DNA of 64,000 bases from Methanooceanicella nereidis (GTDB lineage: Archaea > Halobacteriota > Methanocellia > Methanocellales > Methanocellaceae), in assembly GCF_021023085.1 (NCBI RefSeq), contig NZ_PGCK01000004.1, positions 62,001-126,000 of the forward strand, given 5' to 3'. Both the position numbers and the translations under genes were made by a program. Of this stretch, positions 28,358 through 37,350 are shown in pieces (positions within the stretch are counted from its first letter, which is position 1; every line of letters starts with the position of its first letter). The notes below the pieces were generated by a model. That model worked only from the letters and a program-made list of their open reading frames with translations, did no database searches and was not told the origin of the DNA.

Positions 28358-29032
28358 TTGAATAAGAAATATTCGATAATATTCGTTTTAGTTATACTCG
28401 CAGCGGTAACCATGGCAGGCTGCAGTGGCTCATCGGACAATCCTGGTCCGACCGCAACAGCAGATCCGGGCTCGGGCAGCGGAGCCGGCACATCGACCAA
28501 TGCTCTTTTTGACTTTGACAAGTTCAAAGTCCTTGAGTATAAGTATACGATGACGGCCGAAGGCATGACCACCGTCACGAATTACAGACTGGAGTACTCG
28601 AACGATAATTACGAGGGAGCTCCAGCCAAGCACACCAAGATGACGATGACCTCAAGCGAGGGCGCACTGACAGTAGTGGACCTGTACACAACCCCCGGCG
28701 GTGACCAGACTCTTGGCGGCCACATGAAGATGATGATGAACAACGAAGTCTTATGGGAAAGCGACATACCGGCGGACGACGCATCGGAATACACTAATTC
28801 TGACCCGACGTACGGTGTAGATGAAGACTTTGAGAATGACCTGTTCAACTCGATGGCAGGCACGGAAACCGTTACAGTCCCGGCAGGCACTTTTACATGC
28901 AACAAGTACTCGGTGAACGTAGGCGGCATCCAGGAGACCTGGTGGATAGCATCGAACATCCCCGTACCCGTAAAGTCAGTGATCGCGGGCGAGGGCACTT
29001 CGACCACCATGGAACTTGTAAGCTGGGCTTAA
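28358..29032 (+). CDS. Lipoprotein, paralogue 2 of 3
   Basis: 224 residues, TTG start after GGAGGG with 6-bp spacing. Signal peptide with lipobox TMAGCSGS; Cys becomes the lipidated residue. A short Pro/Thr/Gly linker precedes a beta-rich domain with VEYKYTM-type strand VLEYKYTMTAEG, then TVTVPAGTFTCNKYSVN and WIASNIPVPVKS. The same blocks occur in the protein at 29205-29936 (KYTVVANG, TITVPAGTYVCTKYTID). I know no function for the family; a fold like that of secreted lipid-binding barrels is possible. Confidence 0.8.
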   Translation: MNKKYSIIFVLVILAAVTMAGCSGSSDNPGPTATADPGSGSGAGTSTNALFDFDKFKVLEYKYTMTAEGMTTVTNYRLEYSNDNYEGAPAKHTKMTMTSSEGALTVVDLYTTPGGDQTLGGHMKMMMNNEVLWESDIPADDASEYTNSDPTYGVDEDFENDLFNSMAGTETVTVPAGTFTCNKYSVNVGGIQETWWIASNIPVPVKSVIAGEGTSTTMELVSWA

Positions 29033-29066
29033 ACCCGGCTCGCTTTTTTATTTTTCTTTAATAGGC
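29033..29066 (+). terminator. Terminator after lipoprotein 2
   Basis: CCGGCTCGCTTTTTTATTTTTCTTT follows the stop codon closely (longest T-run at 29046-29051), fitting T-rich archaeal termination. Confidence 0.45.
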
Positions 29067-29204
29067 AAATATTGGTCAGGATCTTATTTTCCAGGTTTAA
29101 ACAAAATATCTATTTTCATTCGGGCGGTAAGCTTTACATATGGCTTAAGTAATAATTTATTGTTTTTATCAGGTAACATGTAACCATACTTGAGGTGGAA
29201 TAAG

Positions 29205-29936
29205 TTGAGACAAAAACACTGGATAATAGCACTCATACTGATCGCATTAATCGGGGTCGCATTTTCAGGCTGTTCGGGGCCTTCGGAGAGCGTACCGGCA
29301 ACTCCGACGGCGGGTGAAGCTACTCCCGCGGCAACTTCAGCCGCAAGCCCTGAGCCCACAGGAACAGCAACTCCTGCACCGTCGCCATCCCAGGGACCGC
29401 TGACTGCAAGTTCAATATTCGACATGAACAGCTTCGACTGGTTCGAATACAAATATACCGTGGTCGCTAACGGTAAGACATCATATATGACGCTCAGGGT
29501 CGATTATAAGGACGACTCTTATAATGGCATCCCAGCAAAGCGTTTTAAGATGGATATGGTCATGGAGCAGGATACGTCGATGTACTTTGACGTATATACT
29601 GACCCTGCGGATGAAAGTGTGCTCGGTGGCCATGTAAAAATGACCATAGCAGGCCAGACAATAGTCGATGAGGACATCAAGCCTGACCAGGGCGAAAACT
29701 ATGCTAAACAAAACCCTGCATTTTCATATGGCTCTGATTCGGACGAACAGTTGATACCCGGAGAGACAGAGACCATCACGGTCCCTGCAGGCACGTATGT
29801 TTGCACCAAATACACGATAGACAGCGAGAAGGGAAAAGAATATATCTGGATGGCCCCTGGCGTGCCGGTCCCGATAAAGGTAGTATCCGAGAGCCCTGAA
29901 GGCATAAACACCGGAGAACTGGTAGGGTGGGGATAA
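29205..29936 (+). CDS. Lipoprotein, paralogue 3 of 3
   Basis: 243 residues from TTG 29205, spaced after GAGGTGG; an in-frame TTG at 29190 would place the ribosome site inside the gene. Signal peptide with lipobox AFSGCSGP, then a 40-residue Ala/Pro/Thr linker, then the domain shared with the gene at 28358-29032 (WFEYKYTVVANG, GGHVKMTI, TITVPAGTYVC, VPVPIKVV). It probably arose by tandem duplication. The Thr/Ser/Pro linker may be glycosylated in the cell envelope. Confidence 0.8.
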   Translation: MRQKHWIIALILIALIGVAFSGCSGPSESVPATPTAGEATPAATSAASPEPTGTATPAPSPSQGPLTASSIFDMNSFDWFEYKYTVVANGKTSYMTLRVDYKDDSYNGIPAKRFKMDMVMEQDTSMYFDVYTDPADESVLGGHVKMTIAGQTIVDEDIKPDQGENYAKQNPAFSYGSDSDEQLIPGETETITVPAGTYVCTKYTIDSEKGKEYIWMAPGVPVPIKVVSESPEGINTGELVGWG

Positions 29937-29958
29937 TATCCCCTGCTCTTCTTTTTAA
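29929..29958 (+). terminator. Hairpin/T-rich terminator of lipoprotein 3
   Basis: GGGGATAATATCCCC (29929-29943) is a perfect short palindrome overlapping the stop codon, followed by CTCTTCTTTTT. Confidence 0.5.
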
Positions 29959-30078
29959 TTAATTTTTTACTTCATCCTTTTCCAGTACAGTCTAATATTT
30001 TTCAGTAATTTAGACATAACATAATATTAAAAGATCCAATATTCAGCATCTCATGCCGATTTTTAAAACAAGAACATA

Positions 30079-30106
30079 ACACAAAGGCCGGTAAAAGCCT
30101 TTGTGT
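30079..30106. terminator. Bidirectional hairpin between convergent genes
   Basis: ACACAAAGGC and GCCTTTGTGT form a perfect 10-bp stem around an 8-base loop, between lipoprotein 3 and the M50 protease, which converge here. The stem sequence resembles the CACAAAGG arms of the dispersed repeat family. Confidence 0.5.
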
Positions 30107-30121
30107 CACAATGATGAAAAT

Positions 30122-31786
30122 TTACATTAAGCCATGCACGATGTATGGCGCCACTATCATGAAGATAATGGACGTGAACAGCGTTATGGCAAAGCCGTTA
30201 ACGATGGTCCTGGATATTCTCTCTACTTTGCCGTCGTCCTTAACGAACCTTCCCACGACAATGCGCGTGGCCTCCCTGAATATGTGGCCGCCGTCCAGTG
30301 GCACCATCGGGAGACAATTGAACAGGCCTATGTTAAGGTTAAGCCAGCCTATCCAGAACAGGCTGAGCGCGAGATAGAACACGCCGTTCCCGAACGGCTC
30401 CGCCCATCCCACAGGGTGATAGAGGCTCGCCAGATCGCTCTGGAATACTCCGAATCCCACGATGTCGCCGCTTACTTCCCATACCGGCAGGAATAGAACG
30501 AGGAGCCATCCGCCTATAGAGTTCGGAAGCTCTCTCAGCATGTTGAGGTGGTTCTCGGCCATGAACTTGCCGACAGCTATACCAAGAGGATTGTCAGAAA
30601 GGTCGGCGCCGCTGAAGCCAATGTACCCCTTAGGCTCCGTGCCTCCTGCAAGAGACAGTGAGATGTCTTTCACATTACCGTCCTTGTCCACAACGGTCAG
30701 AGTGACCGTCTGCCCGGCTGTCGTGTTCGCCATGTAATCCGTATATGCGGCAGAATCCGCTATCGGCGTACCGTTGATCGCGATAAGCCTCATGTTAGGC
30801 TGAAGACCCGCCTCTTTGCCCGGATAGCCGTCAAGGACCCCTAAAATATATACTCCGCTGGTATTGCCCACTGGCACTTCGTAGCTCACAGGTTTTTTAC
30901 CCTGCAAACCGGCGATAGAGATAGTGCTGCCTTCCATGGACCTCACATATTCGTTGAACTCGGCCGAGCTGGTGATGTTTTTGCCGTCCACGGACTGTAT
31001 GATCATGTTCTTTTGCATTCCGGCAAGGCCGGCCGGCGAGTCCGCCGCCACGTTGACGACAACCATGTCAGTGTTTGTGGCTGCAATAGCCCCCAGCACC
31101 GGGTAGAATAATAGCAGGAAGGCAATGATAGCGACTAAAAAGTTCGTTATGACCCCTGCCCCGAGTATCCTGATGAGCTGCATGCTGTTGGCCTTACGTT
31201 TACCGCTCTTTGCCGATGCGGTGTCCATAGGGCCTAATATTTCCCCTTTCGCGCCCTCGGTCTTAGTGCCGAACAGCTCTTCCTCGTCCAGCTCGGCAAA
31301 AGCGCCGACAGGGATCGGGGCGAGCAGCAGTCCCAGTGATTTTACCTTAATGTTCTCCACCTTGGACAATATGGCATGGCCGAACTCATGCACTACCATC
31401 GCGACGAACAGCGCTATCCAGCCCCACAGGAACGGGATGAACTCGTTAACGCCCGGTATCGCCAGGATATTCTGAGGCGCGTTCGCCATCCCGGGCTCGG
31501 GCGTATCGATGATCATCAGGACATCCACGGTGATGATCATGAATAGCATGAATATCATGGAAAAGACTATGAAAGGTATACACAGGGTTATGATCGCTTT
31601 CCATAAAGTCTTAGGCCTGGACAATAGATCCAGCAATCCCTGGCCCCTGAACGTCCTGCACATGAGTATGGGACCCATGGTACTGATATTATACTTTTCA
31701 AGTATCCCGGCCCTTTTCAGGTAGTCTACCCCTATCCACCACAATGCAAAGCCGATGATCACTATCGCCCAGATAAAATCTACCAA
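30122..31786 (-). CDS. Membrane M50 (site-2-protease-like) metallopeptidase with PDZ domains
   Basis: 554 residues from TTG 31786 (MVDFIWAIVIIGF), 9 bp after GGAG; an ATG at 31825 would add 13 residues. It cleaves membrane-embedded substrates. The zinc motif VVHEFGHAIL lies at about residue 132-141, and the second motif NCLPMVPLDGGHIF near the C-terminus supplies the third ligand (Asp). Two PDZ-like domains occupy the middle (PAGLAGMQKNMIIQSV and EAGLQPNMRLIAINGTP). About 6-8 membrane segments. It is divergent from cutA. Substrate unknown. Confidence 0.9.
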   Translation of the reverse strand: MVDFIWAIVIIGFALWWIGVDYLKRAGILEKYNISTMGPILMCRTFRGQGLLDLLSRPKTLWKAIITLCIPFIVFSMIFMLFMIITVDVLMIIDTPEPGMANAPQNILAIPGVNEFIPFLWGWIALFVAMVVHEFGHAILSKVENIKVKSLGLLLAPIPVGAFAELDEEELFGTKTEGAKGEILGPMDTASAKSGKRKANSMQLIRILGAGVITNFLVAIIAFLLLFYPVLGAIAATNTDMVVVNVAADSPAGLAGMQKNMIIQSVDGKNITSSAEFNEYVRSMEGSTISIAGLQGKKPVSYEVPVGNTSGVYILGVLDGYPGKEAGLQPNMRLIAINGTPIADSAAYTDYMANTTAGQTVTLTVVDKDGNVKDISLSLAGGTEPKGYIGFSGADLSDNPLGIAVGKFMAENHLNMLRELPNSIGGWLLVLFLPVWEVSGDIVGFGVFQSDLASLYHPVGWAEPFGNGVFYLALSLFWIGWLNLNIGLFNCLPMVPLDGGHIFREATRIVVGRFVKDDGKVERISRTIVNGFAITLFTSIIFMIVAPYIVHGLM

Positions 31787-31844
31787 GGAAGTACACTCCG
31801 TAAATGTTTTATAAGCATAAATCAAGTTAAGTTTGAGTTAGTTA

Positions 31845-32150
31845 ATGTTTTCCGTAGTATATATATCTTCCAGAGATATGAACGAAGCAAAAATGATAGC
31901 GAAGACGCTGGTAGAGGAGAGGCTCATCGCATGCGCGAACTATTATCCCATATCATCGACTTTCAGATGGGAGGGGGACATCGAGGAAGATAATGAGGTG
32001 GCTATTATCTGTAAGACAACCACCGAAAAAGTACACGATATCATAGACCGCGTAAAGCAGCTTCACAGCTATGAGGTACCCTGCATAACATCCTGGAAGA
32101 TCGATGAAGGATATCCGGGTTACCTGGAATGGGTTAAGAAAGAGACTTAA
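31845..32150 (+). CDS. cutA: CutA1 divalent-cation tolerance protein
   Basis: 101 residues, the usual length of this trimeric ferredoxin-like-fold protein. Signatures: ERLIACANYYPISSTFRWEG and HSYEVPCITSWKID. CutA is linked to copper tolerance in E. coli, but its molecular role is not settled. A nucleotidyltransferase gene follows 23 bp later and may be cotranscribed. Confidence 0.95.
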   Translation: MFSVVYISSRDMNEAKMIAKTLVEERLIACANYYPISSTFRWEGDIEEDNEVAIICKTTTEKVHDIIDRVKQLHSYEVPCITSWKIDEGYPGYLEWVKKET

Positions 32151-32173
32151 TAAAAAAGCGGGAACTTTACAGG

Positions 32174-32881
32174 ATGAGGCGTAAGACTGCTGAGATGGGG
32201 CCTCGAAAAGAGGTCGTCTATGGCGAGGATGTTTGGGAGAACTTAAAACATCTGCGGGCGAAGGCAGCCGAAGTTTTGACATCGTTAAAAAAATTTGACA
32301 TTGACGGCGTTGTGTTCGGAAGCGTAGCACGCGGGGATGTTAAGCCGACCAGTGACATTGATATTTTTATCCCGCAGGTAATAAGCTCTATGCGCGCAGG
32401 CCTTGCCCTGGAAGGATATTTTATCTTAGGCAGGTCGATCGTGCAGGCGACACCCAGGGCACTCATAAAATCCCATATCGAGCTCGAAGATAATATCACA
32501 GTCACATTTCCCCTTATTACGCCGAGGGAGAGCGAGATAGAATTCTACCTTTTTGGCGGAGAGATAGACCTGCAGGGAATACTAAAGGAGAAGCGCGTCT
32601 GCGGCGTGGATAAGCGCCTTATGTTCATCGAGCCCACGCCCGAAGGCCATATAGAGACCCCGCTATCCGACATGTCCCCCGGCCTCGTGGCTAAGAAGCT
32701 TGGCGTTAGCCAGAAGATAGTCGAGGAGAGGATGAGGGTGCTGGAGCGCAGGGCGGATATAGGGCGCACTGGCATATATATGGAGAGACCTCTGGCACCG
32801 GATGAGAGCGTCGAGCAGGTTTTCCAGGAAATGCTTGACTCTGACCCGGCCATGAGGCGCAGGGCGCAGAGCAATATGTAA
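32174..32881 (+). CDS. Predicted nucleotidyltransferase (COG1665-like)
   Basis: 235 residues. The polymerase-beta-type signature VVFGSVARGDVKPTSDIDIFI (listed here as GS at about 48 and DxD at about 57-59) marks a minimal nucleotidyltransferase. The C-terminal ~70 residues, after DMSPGLVAKKLGVSQKIVEE, look like a small helix-turn-helix. Archaeal members of this family are uncharacterised. It is just downstream of cutA. Confidence 0.8.
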   Translation: MRRKTAEMGPRKEVVYGEDVWENLKHLRAKAAEVLTSLKKFDIDGVVFGSVARGDVKPTSDIDIFIPQVISSMRAGLALEGYFILGRSIVQATPRALIKSHIELEDNITVTFPLITPRESEIEFYLFGGEIDLQGILKEKRVCGVDKRLMFIEPTPEGHIETPLSDMSPGLVAKKLGVSQKIVEERMRVLERRADIGRTGIYMERPLAPDESVEQVFQEMLDSDPAMRRRAQSNM

Positions 32882-33033
32882 ATCATTAAATTTTGGCTAT
32901 GCGGAATATCTGTGATACAGGTTTTCACTCACCTTCCTGTCCGCGGATTTTTAATCAGTATATTTGTTTTTATCGCGGCAAAACCACATTTACATAATCA
33001 GCCAATTCTTAAAATAGAAAAGGAGGCACGAAC

Positions 33034-34014
33034 ACGCGTATAGTTGTGGCCGATCCGATCTATCTGCCCGAAAATTATCAGGAAAGGCTTGAAAAGCTGG
33101 GAAATGTCAGGATATATGATACACCTCCCGGATCGCTGGAAGAGTTAAAATCGAGAGTTCTCGATGCCGATATAGCAGTGGTCAGCCACTGTGCCATACC
33201 TGAAGATATCTTTCTGGCCGCTCCGGACTTAAAATTCATAACGCTGGAGAGGACTGGTTACGATGACGTTGACATCGAGGCCGCGACCAGGGCAGGGGTT
33301 GCGGTGGCCAACGCGCCCGGATATTCGAACGAGGCCGTATCGGAGCATGTTTTCGCCCTACTCCTCGCATACATAAGGCGTGTCACCGAGGCGGACAGGT
33401 GGATGAGGGAAGGCCGCTTTGATTGTTTCAGGTTCAAAGGAAGGGAGCTTCAGGGAAAGACCATGGGCATAATGGGGACCGGAAGGATAGGCACCCGGGT
33501 GATAGAGCTATCAAAATGTTTCGGCATGGAAGTGCTGGCATACGACTATAATCCTTCCGGGGAGAGAGCCCGGAAGATGGGGTATAAAAACGTCAGCCTC
33601 GACGAGCTTTACAAATATAGCGACTTCATATCCATCCATTTACCTCTGACTTTCGACACTGAAAGCCTGATCGATGATGAGGCTTTTAATAAAATGAAGC
33701 GAAACTGCGTCATCGTCAATACAGCCAGAGGGAGGATCATCGACGAAGATGCTCTCATACGGGCATTGCGGAACAGGAAGATCGCGGGGGCATGCCTTGA
33801 CGTCTTCGCCATAGAGCCGCCCCGGATAAATAACCCGCTATTAAAAATGGATAATGTCATCCTCACTCCGCACAGCGGCTACAACACGGTCGAAGCTATG
33901 GAAAAATGTACCCGGATCACGATAGAGAACATCGAAGCGTTCTTATCGGGAAAGCCAAAAAACATCATAAACCCTGAGGCGATAGACTATTCGGCAATGA
34001 AAGGGGAAGCATAG
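33034..34014 (+). CDS. NAD-dependent D-2-hydroxyacid dehydrogenase, unusual start
   Basis: About 326 residues. Interconverts 2-keto and 2-hydroxy acids with NAD(H). Nucleotide motif GIMGTGRIGTRV, catalytic Arg in NTARGRIIDED, Glu in DVFAIEPP and His in ILTPHSGYN are all present. The start is odd: AGGAGG at 33021-33026 is followed, 7 bp later, by ACG at 33034, giving (M)RIVVADPIYLPE; the first ordinary start codon is GTG 33046, 19 bp past the ribosome site and inside the first strand of the fold. Either ACG initiates, or an ATG was mutated or misread. Substrate cannot be specified. Confidence 0.88.
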   Translation, partial: TRIVVADPIYLPENYQERLEKLGNVRIYDTPPGSLEELKSRVLDADIAVVSHCAIPEDIFLAAPDLKFITLERTGYDDVDIEAATRAGVAVANAPGYSNEAVSEHVFALLLAYIRRVTEADRWMREGRFDCFRFKGRELQGKTMGIMGTGRIGTRVIELSKCFGMEVLAYDYNPSGERARKMGYKNVSLDELYKYSDFISIHLPLTFDTESLIDDEAFNKMKRNCVIVNTARGRIIDEDALIRALRNRKIAGACLDVFAIEPPRINNPLLKMDNVILTPHSGYNTVEAMEKCTRITIENIEAFLSGKPKNIINPEAIDYSAMKGEA

Positions 34015-34450
34015 GATAGGCTTCGCATGACAGGCTTAGCTTAGCCTGCTATTAGCTCGTTTGTTTATAGGATCATATTCGGATATGATGGCGAGCGGTA
34101 TGCTGTACGCTGATGTAATGTATTTTCATCTCAAAGACACAAAGGACATCTTAAAGGTCTCAACGTTTCCTTTTATAAGAGCTTTGAGCCTTTGACAAAA
34201 GAATGTATCGTACCAATTTACTACCTGTAAGATCGCTATCTTTGAAGATCTATACGGTGATAAAATTATAAACCGTCGAATTTAAGATGCTCAGCAGTAC
34301 ATCCCCGTATGACCGGAAGCCGGATGGAACATAGTTTTCAGCACCCACAGTTAAGAAATATCGTCGATGGCTGCCGGTATCTACTATCCGCTTGTTGGCC
34401 TTGGTAATGTTTTTATAGTGTGGATTGGTACTTATATATCAGGTGGTAAC
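34015..34450. other. Gene-free region upstream of the thrS leader
   Basis: No gene is visible. CTCAAAGACACAAAGGACAT at 34131 onwards with GAGCTTTGAGCCTTTG near 34180 looks like a decayed inverted repeat; a similar trace is at 37476-37530. A candidate TATA box, TTTTTATAG, sits at about 34411-34419, about 25 bp before the AGGTGG of the short leader ORF. Confidence 0.45.
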
Positions 34451-34528
34451 ATGGCGAATTACTCTTTAGTTAATCCTGTTTGTCAGATCCGGGTCTCATT
34501 AGATGAAACCACCGCAACTACCGTTTAA
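34451..34528 (+). CDS. Possible Thr-rich leader peptide of thrS
   Basis: ATG 34451 follows AGGTGG (34441-34446) and opens 25 codons ending in TAA at 34526-34528. The peptide ends DETTATTV: four of the last six residues are threonine (codons ACC ACC GCA ACT ACC GTT). The next gene, 70 bp on, encodes a threonyl-tRNA synthetase. The resemblance to bacterial amino-acid leader peptides is striking, but attenuation of this kind is not established in archaea and I see no clear terminator/antiterminator pair. Confidence 0.4.
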   Translation: MANYSLVNPVCQIRVSLDETTATTV

Positions 34529-34598
34529 TGAGGTCGCATGTCATTTTCGCCTTATAATTTTAATCACTTCGCCACAATTGATCATGGAGGGTTTTGGA

Positions 34599-36044
34599 TT
34601 GATAAGCGAGCAAAAAAGTAGAGAGGATGTTCTGAAGGACATACATAGCAGATATTTAATAATCAGGCCGGACGGCACCGAGCTGCCCGTCGACGTTTCG
34701 AAGCCCGAAGAGGTAATCAAGGTACTCGAGGAGGTCGGATGTAAAGCCCTGGAGTCTTACGTGAAGTCCGAAGAGCTGAATATGCCGCCCAACAAAGAGC
34801 CCCCCTCCATAAAGATCATGCAGTCGCACGAGCTTGTAGGACACGAGCCTGCATCGGACTCGGGCAATTTACGATTTTACCCGAAAGGGTTCCTCATATT
34901 CCAGCTCCTTCGCGACTGGTCATATGACATAGCCGTGAACAGGTTCAAGGCGTTACAGATCGACACCCCGCTGATATACAGCTGGGACGATACTGCGATC
35001 CATGAACAGGCTGACACGTTCCACCAGCGTCACTATACAGTTAAGGTGCCGGACGACCCGGAAAAAGATTTCATATTAAGGTTCGCGGGAGACTTCGGGC
35101 TCTTTAAGATAATGAAGGACGCGATCATAAGCTACCGCAACCTCCCGTTAAGGATCTATGAGTTCACCAAGAGCTTCAGGTATGAGCGTAACGGGGAACT
35201 ATCAGGCTTAAAGAGGCTAAGGGCCTTTCACATGCCGGACATACACTGTTTCTGCAGGGACATCGACGAGGGATGGCTGGAGTACCAGGAGCTTTACCGA
35301 AACTATTCAGACCTTGCGGACGCCTCGGGAGTCGAGTATGCCGTGGTCTTCAGGATATACGAGCCGTTCTTCGCGGAACACAAGTCAAAGATACTTGACC
35401 TTGTAAAGTATTCCAATAAGCCCGCGTTCATAGAGGTGCTCTCCGATATGAAACACTACTGGGCGGTCAAGAACGAGTTCCAGGGAGTGGACTCTACGGG
35501 AAGCTGTGTGCAGCTATCGACCGTACAGCTGGACGTTAAGGACGCGCAGGTCTACGGTATAACATATACTGACCGCGACGGTAAAAAGAAAGGCTGTATC
35601 ATCTGCCACTCCAGCATCGGCAGCATAGAAAGATGGTACTATATGCTGCTTGAGGAAGCATTAAAGAGAGAGACGCCGACGCTGCCTGTCTGGCTATCAC
35701 CTATCCAGGTCCGCGTGATACCGGTATCGGAAAAATACCTGGATTATTGCAGGTACATAGATATCGACGGGGTCAGATGCGATGTCGATGACAGCGACGA
35801 GACCCTGTCAAAGAAGATCGCAAGGGCGAACATGGAGTGGATCCCGTATGTCGCGGTCGTCGGGGACAGAGAGGTCGAGTCGGGCCTATTCTCCGTCAGC
35901 ATAAGGGAGACAGGCAAGATAGTCACCATGACCAGGGAAGAGCTGTCGAAGGAGATAAGGCTGAAGTGCGCAGGAAAGCCATACAGGCCGCTCCCGTTCC
36001 CGAAGCTCCTGAGCCAGCGCCCGATATTCTCAAGGTCAAAGTGA
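34599..36044 (+). CDS. thrS: Threonyl-tRNA synthetase, form without an editing domain
   Basis: 481 residues from TTG 34599, 7 bp after GGAGGG (34586-34591); longer in-frame readings from 34503 lack a ribosome site. Class II motif 2 is FRYERNGELSGLKRLRAF followed by HMPDIHCFC; motif 3 is GSIERWYYMLLEE with LSPIQVRVIPVS; the anticodon domain fills the C-terminus. The usual N-terminal editing domain is absent, leaving only ~90 residues. At the first zinc-ligand position, where archaeal and bacterial enzymes carry Cys, I read FAGDFGLF (Asp); the two His ligands (in PDIHCF and ICHSSIG) remain. It is probably functional, but a second ThrRS elsewhere is possible. Confidence 0.82.
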   Translation: MISEQKSREDVLKDIHSRYLIIRPDGTELPVDVSKPEEVIKVLEEVGCKALESYVKSEELNMPPNKEPPSIKIMQSHELVGHEPASDSGNLRFYPKGFLIFQLLRDWSYDIAVNRFKALQIDTPLIYSWDDTAIHEQADTFHQRHYTVKVPDDPEKDFILRFAGDFGLFKIMKDAIISYRNLPLRIYEFTKSFRYERNGELSGLKRLRAFHMPDIHCFCRDIDEGWLEYQELYRNYSDLADASGVEYAVVFRIYEPFFAEHKSKILDLVKYSNKPAFIEVLSDMKHYWAVKNEFQGVDSTGSCVQLSTVQLDVKDAQVYGITYTDRDGKKKGCIICHSSIGSIERWYYMLLEEALKRETPTLPVWLSPIQVRVIPVSEKYLDYCRYIDIDGVRCDVDDSDETLSKKIARANMEWIPYVAVVGDREVESGLFSVSIRETGKIVTMTREELSKEIRLKCAGKPYRPLPFPKLLSQRPIFSRSK

Positions 36045-36144
36045 GCCGCCACAATAAGATTTATCTATCGCTTACATAATAAGAATAATATAAAGCCATA
36101 AAACTAAAATATAATGAATTTTAAGGACAGGGTAGAGGGGTAAG

Positions 36145-37350
36145 ATGCAAAGTTCCACAGCCTTAAAGGCCATAGCAGTGATCGCCGTCATTATGTGCCT
36201 GTCTGCATTTGCACTTATGACCTACAGGTCGGGAGGAGCTGCCCTGATATGGCAGCTTGGCGACGACGACCCTGTACTGAAATTTTTCCCCGCCAACAAT
36301 TCGCTGTATGTCATAGGAGCATCTAATATATCTCTTGTCAATTCCACTGGCAGCGCGATATGGACAAAGCCCTTCGCTAACACACAATACTCTGAGACAG
36401 GCGATAATGGAGAGCTATATGCCTATTCCAGGGACCAGGGGCTCGTGATATTTTACCCGGACGGCACGGAAAAGCCTGTCATAAAGACTGACATGACAGG
36501 CGATCCCGTGATCGGGACCGATGGCACGTTATATCTAAGGTCCTGGGGCATGATGTCGGCTGTAAGCCAGTCGGGTGACGAGCTATGGAATGTCCCGGGA
36601 GTGATATCAGACCCGGTCACGGATCTGGAAGGCTATGTATATTATTTCCAGAGACCGCCGGAGCACCTTTCGGAAGTTTACCTGTACTGTAAATCGCCTG
36701 ACAGCATGTCAGTATGGAGCGCCCTGTTCGAAAAATACTATTCTAACACGGTGATCATGTCAGCCGGACATGACGGCATATATGTCTATAACGACATTTC
36801 AGGCGAGATATACCGCATTGACCATAGCGGCAACCTTAAATGGCAATACTATAAGCCATATCTTGGCCAGTATCGTTTGCTGGTCGACGATGAGGACAGG
36901 CTTTATCTTTTATATCTCCGCGGCACAGTGCATGTCCTGGATAAGGATGGCAATCTGGTAAGCAAATTCAACCACGACGCTGTGACAGGCTCGAATACGA
37001 CGCACCAGCCAGCTATCAACAACGATACCATTTACATGATAGGGGAGGCTATCCCCGAGGATACCGCCGTACTGTACGCGCTAAATATGGACGGCTCAGG
37101 AAAATGGAAGACACAGATAAACTGCACAGGCCCCGCAAAGGTCTATGCTGAAGGGAGCGTTATCTGCGTCACCACTGAAATTAAGAAGAATAATCAGGTT
37201 TTGCCGGTCATCTATGTTATAGACGAGGATGGTGACCTGAAATATACTTATCACTCAGAGGACGGCCGGGCATGGGAGCAGGTATACATTAAAGGTAATA
37301 TGATATATGCCAAGACCTACGGCGGTAAACTGTACGCGCTGAAAGGCTAG
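36145..37350 (+). CDS. Membrane-anchored PQQ-like beta-propeller protein
   Basis: 401 residues, ATG after GAGGGG. An N-terminal anchor (LKAIAVIAVIMCLSAFALMTY) is followed by about seven blade-like repeats with the pattern xGxxxW (for example TGSAIWTKPF, SGDELWNVPG, SGNLKWQYYK, SGKWKTQINC). PQQ-like propellers of this type in methanogens are usually surface proteins that bind partners and not true quinoprotein dehydrogenases. Function unknown. Confidence 0.85.
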   Translation: MQSSTALKAIAVIAVIMCLSAFALMTYRSGGAALIWQLGDDDPVLKFFPANNSLYVIGASNISLVNSTGSAIWTKPFANTQYSETGDNGELYAYSRDQGLVIFYPDGTEKPVIKTDMTGDPVIGTDGTLYLRSWGMMSAVSQSGDELWNVPGVISDPVTDLEGYVYYFQRPPEHLSEVYLYCKSPDSMSVWSALFEKYYSNTVIMSAGHDGIYVYNDISGEIYRIDHSGNLKWQYYKPYLGQYRLLVDDEDRLYLLYLRGTVHVLDKDGNLVSKFNHDAVTGSNTTHQPAINNDTIYMIGEAIPEDTAVLYALNMDGSGKWKTQINCTGPAKVYAEGSVICVTTEIKKNNQVLPVIYVIDEDGDLKYTYHSEDGRAWEQVYIKGNMIYAKTYGGKLYALKG

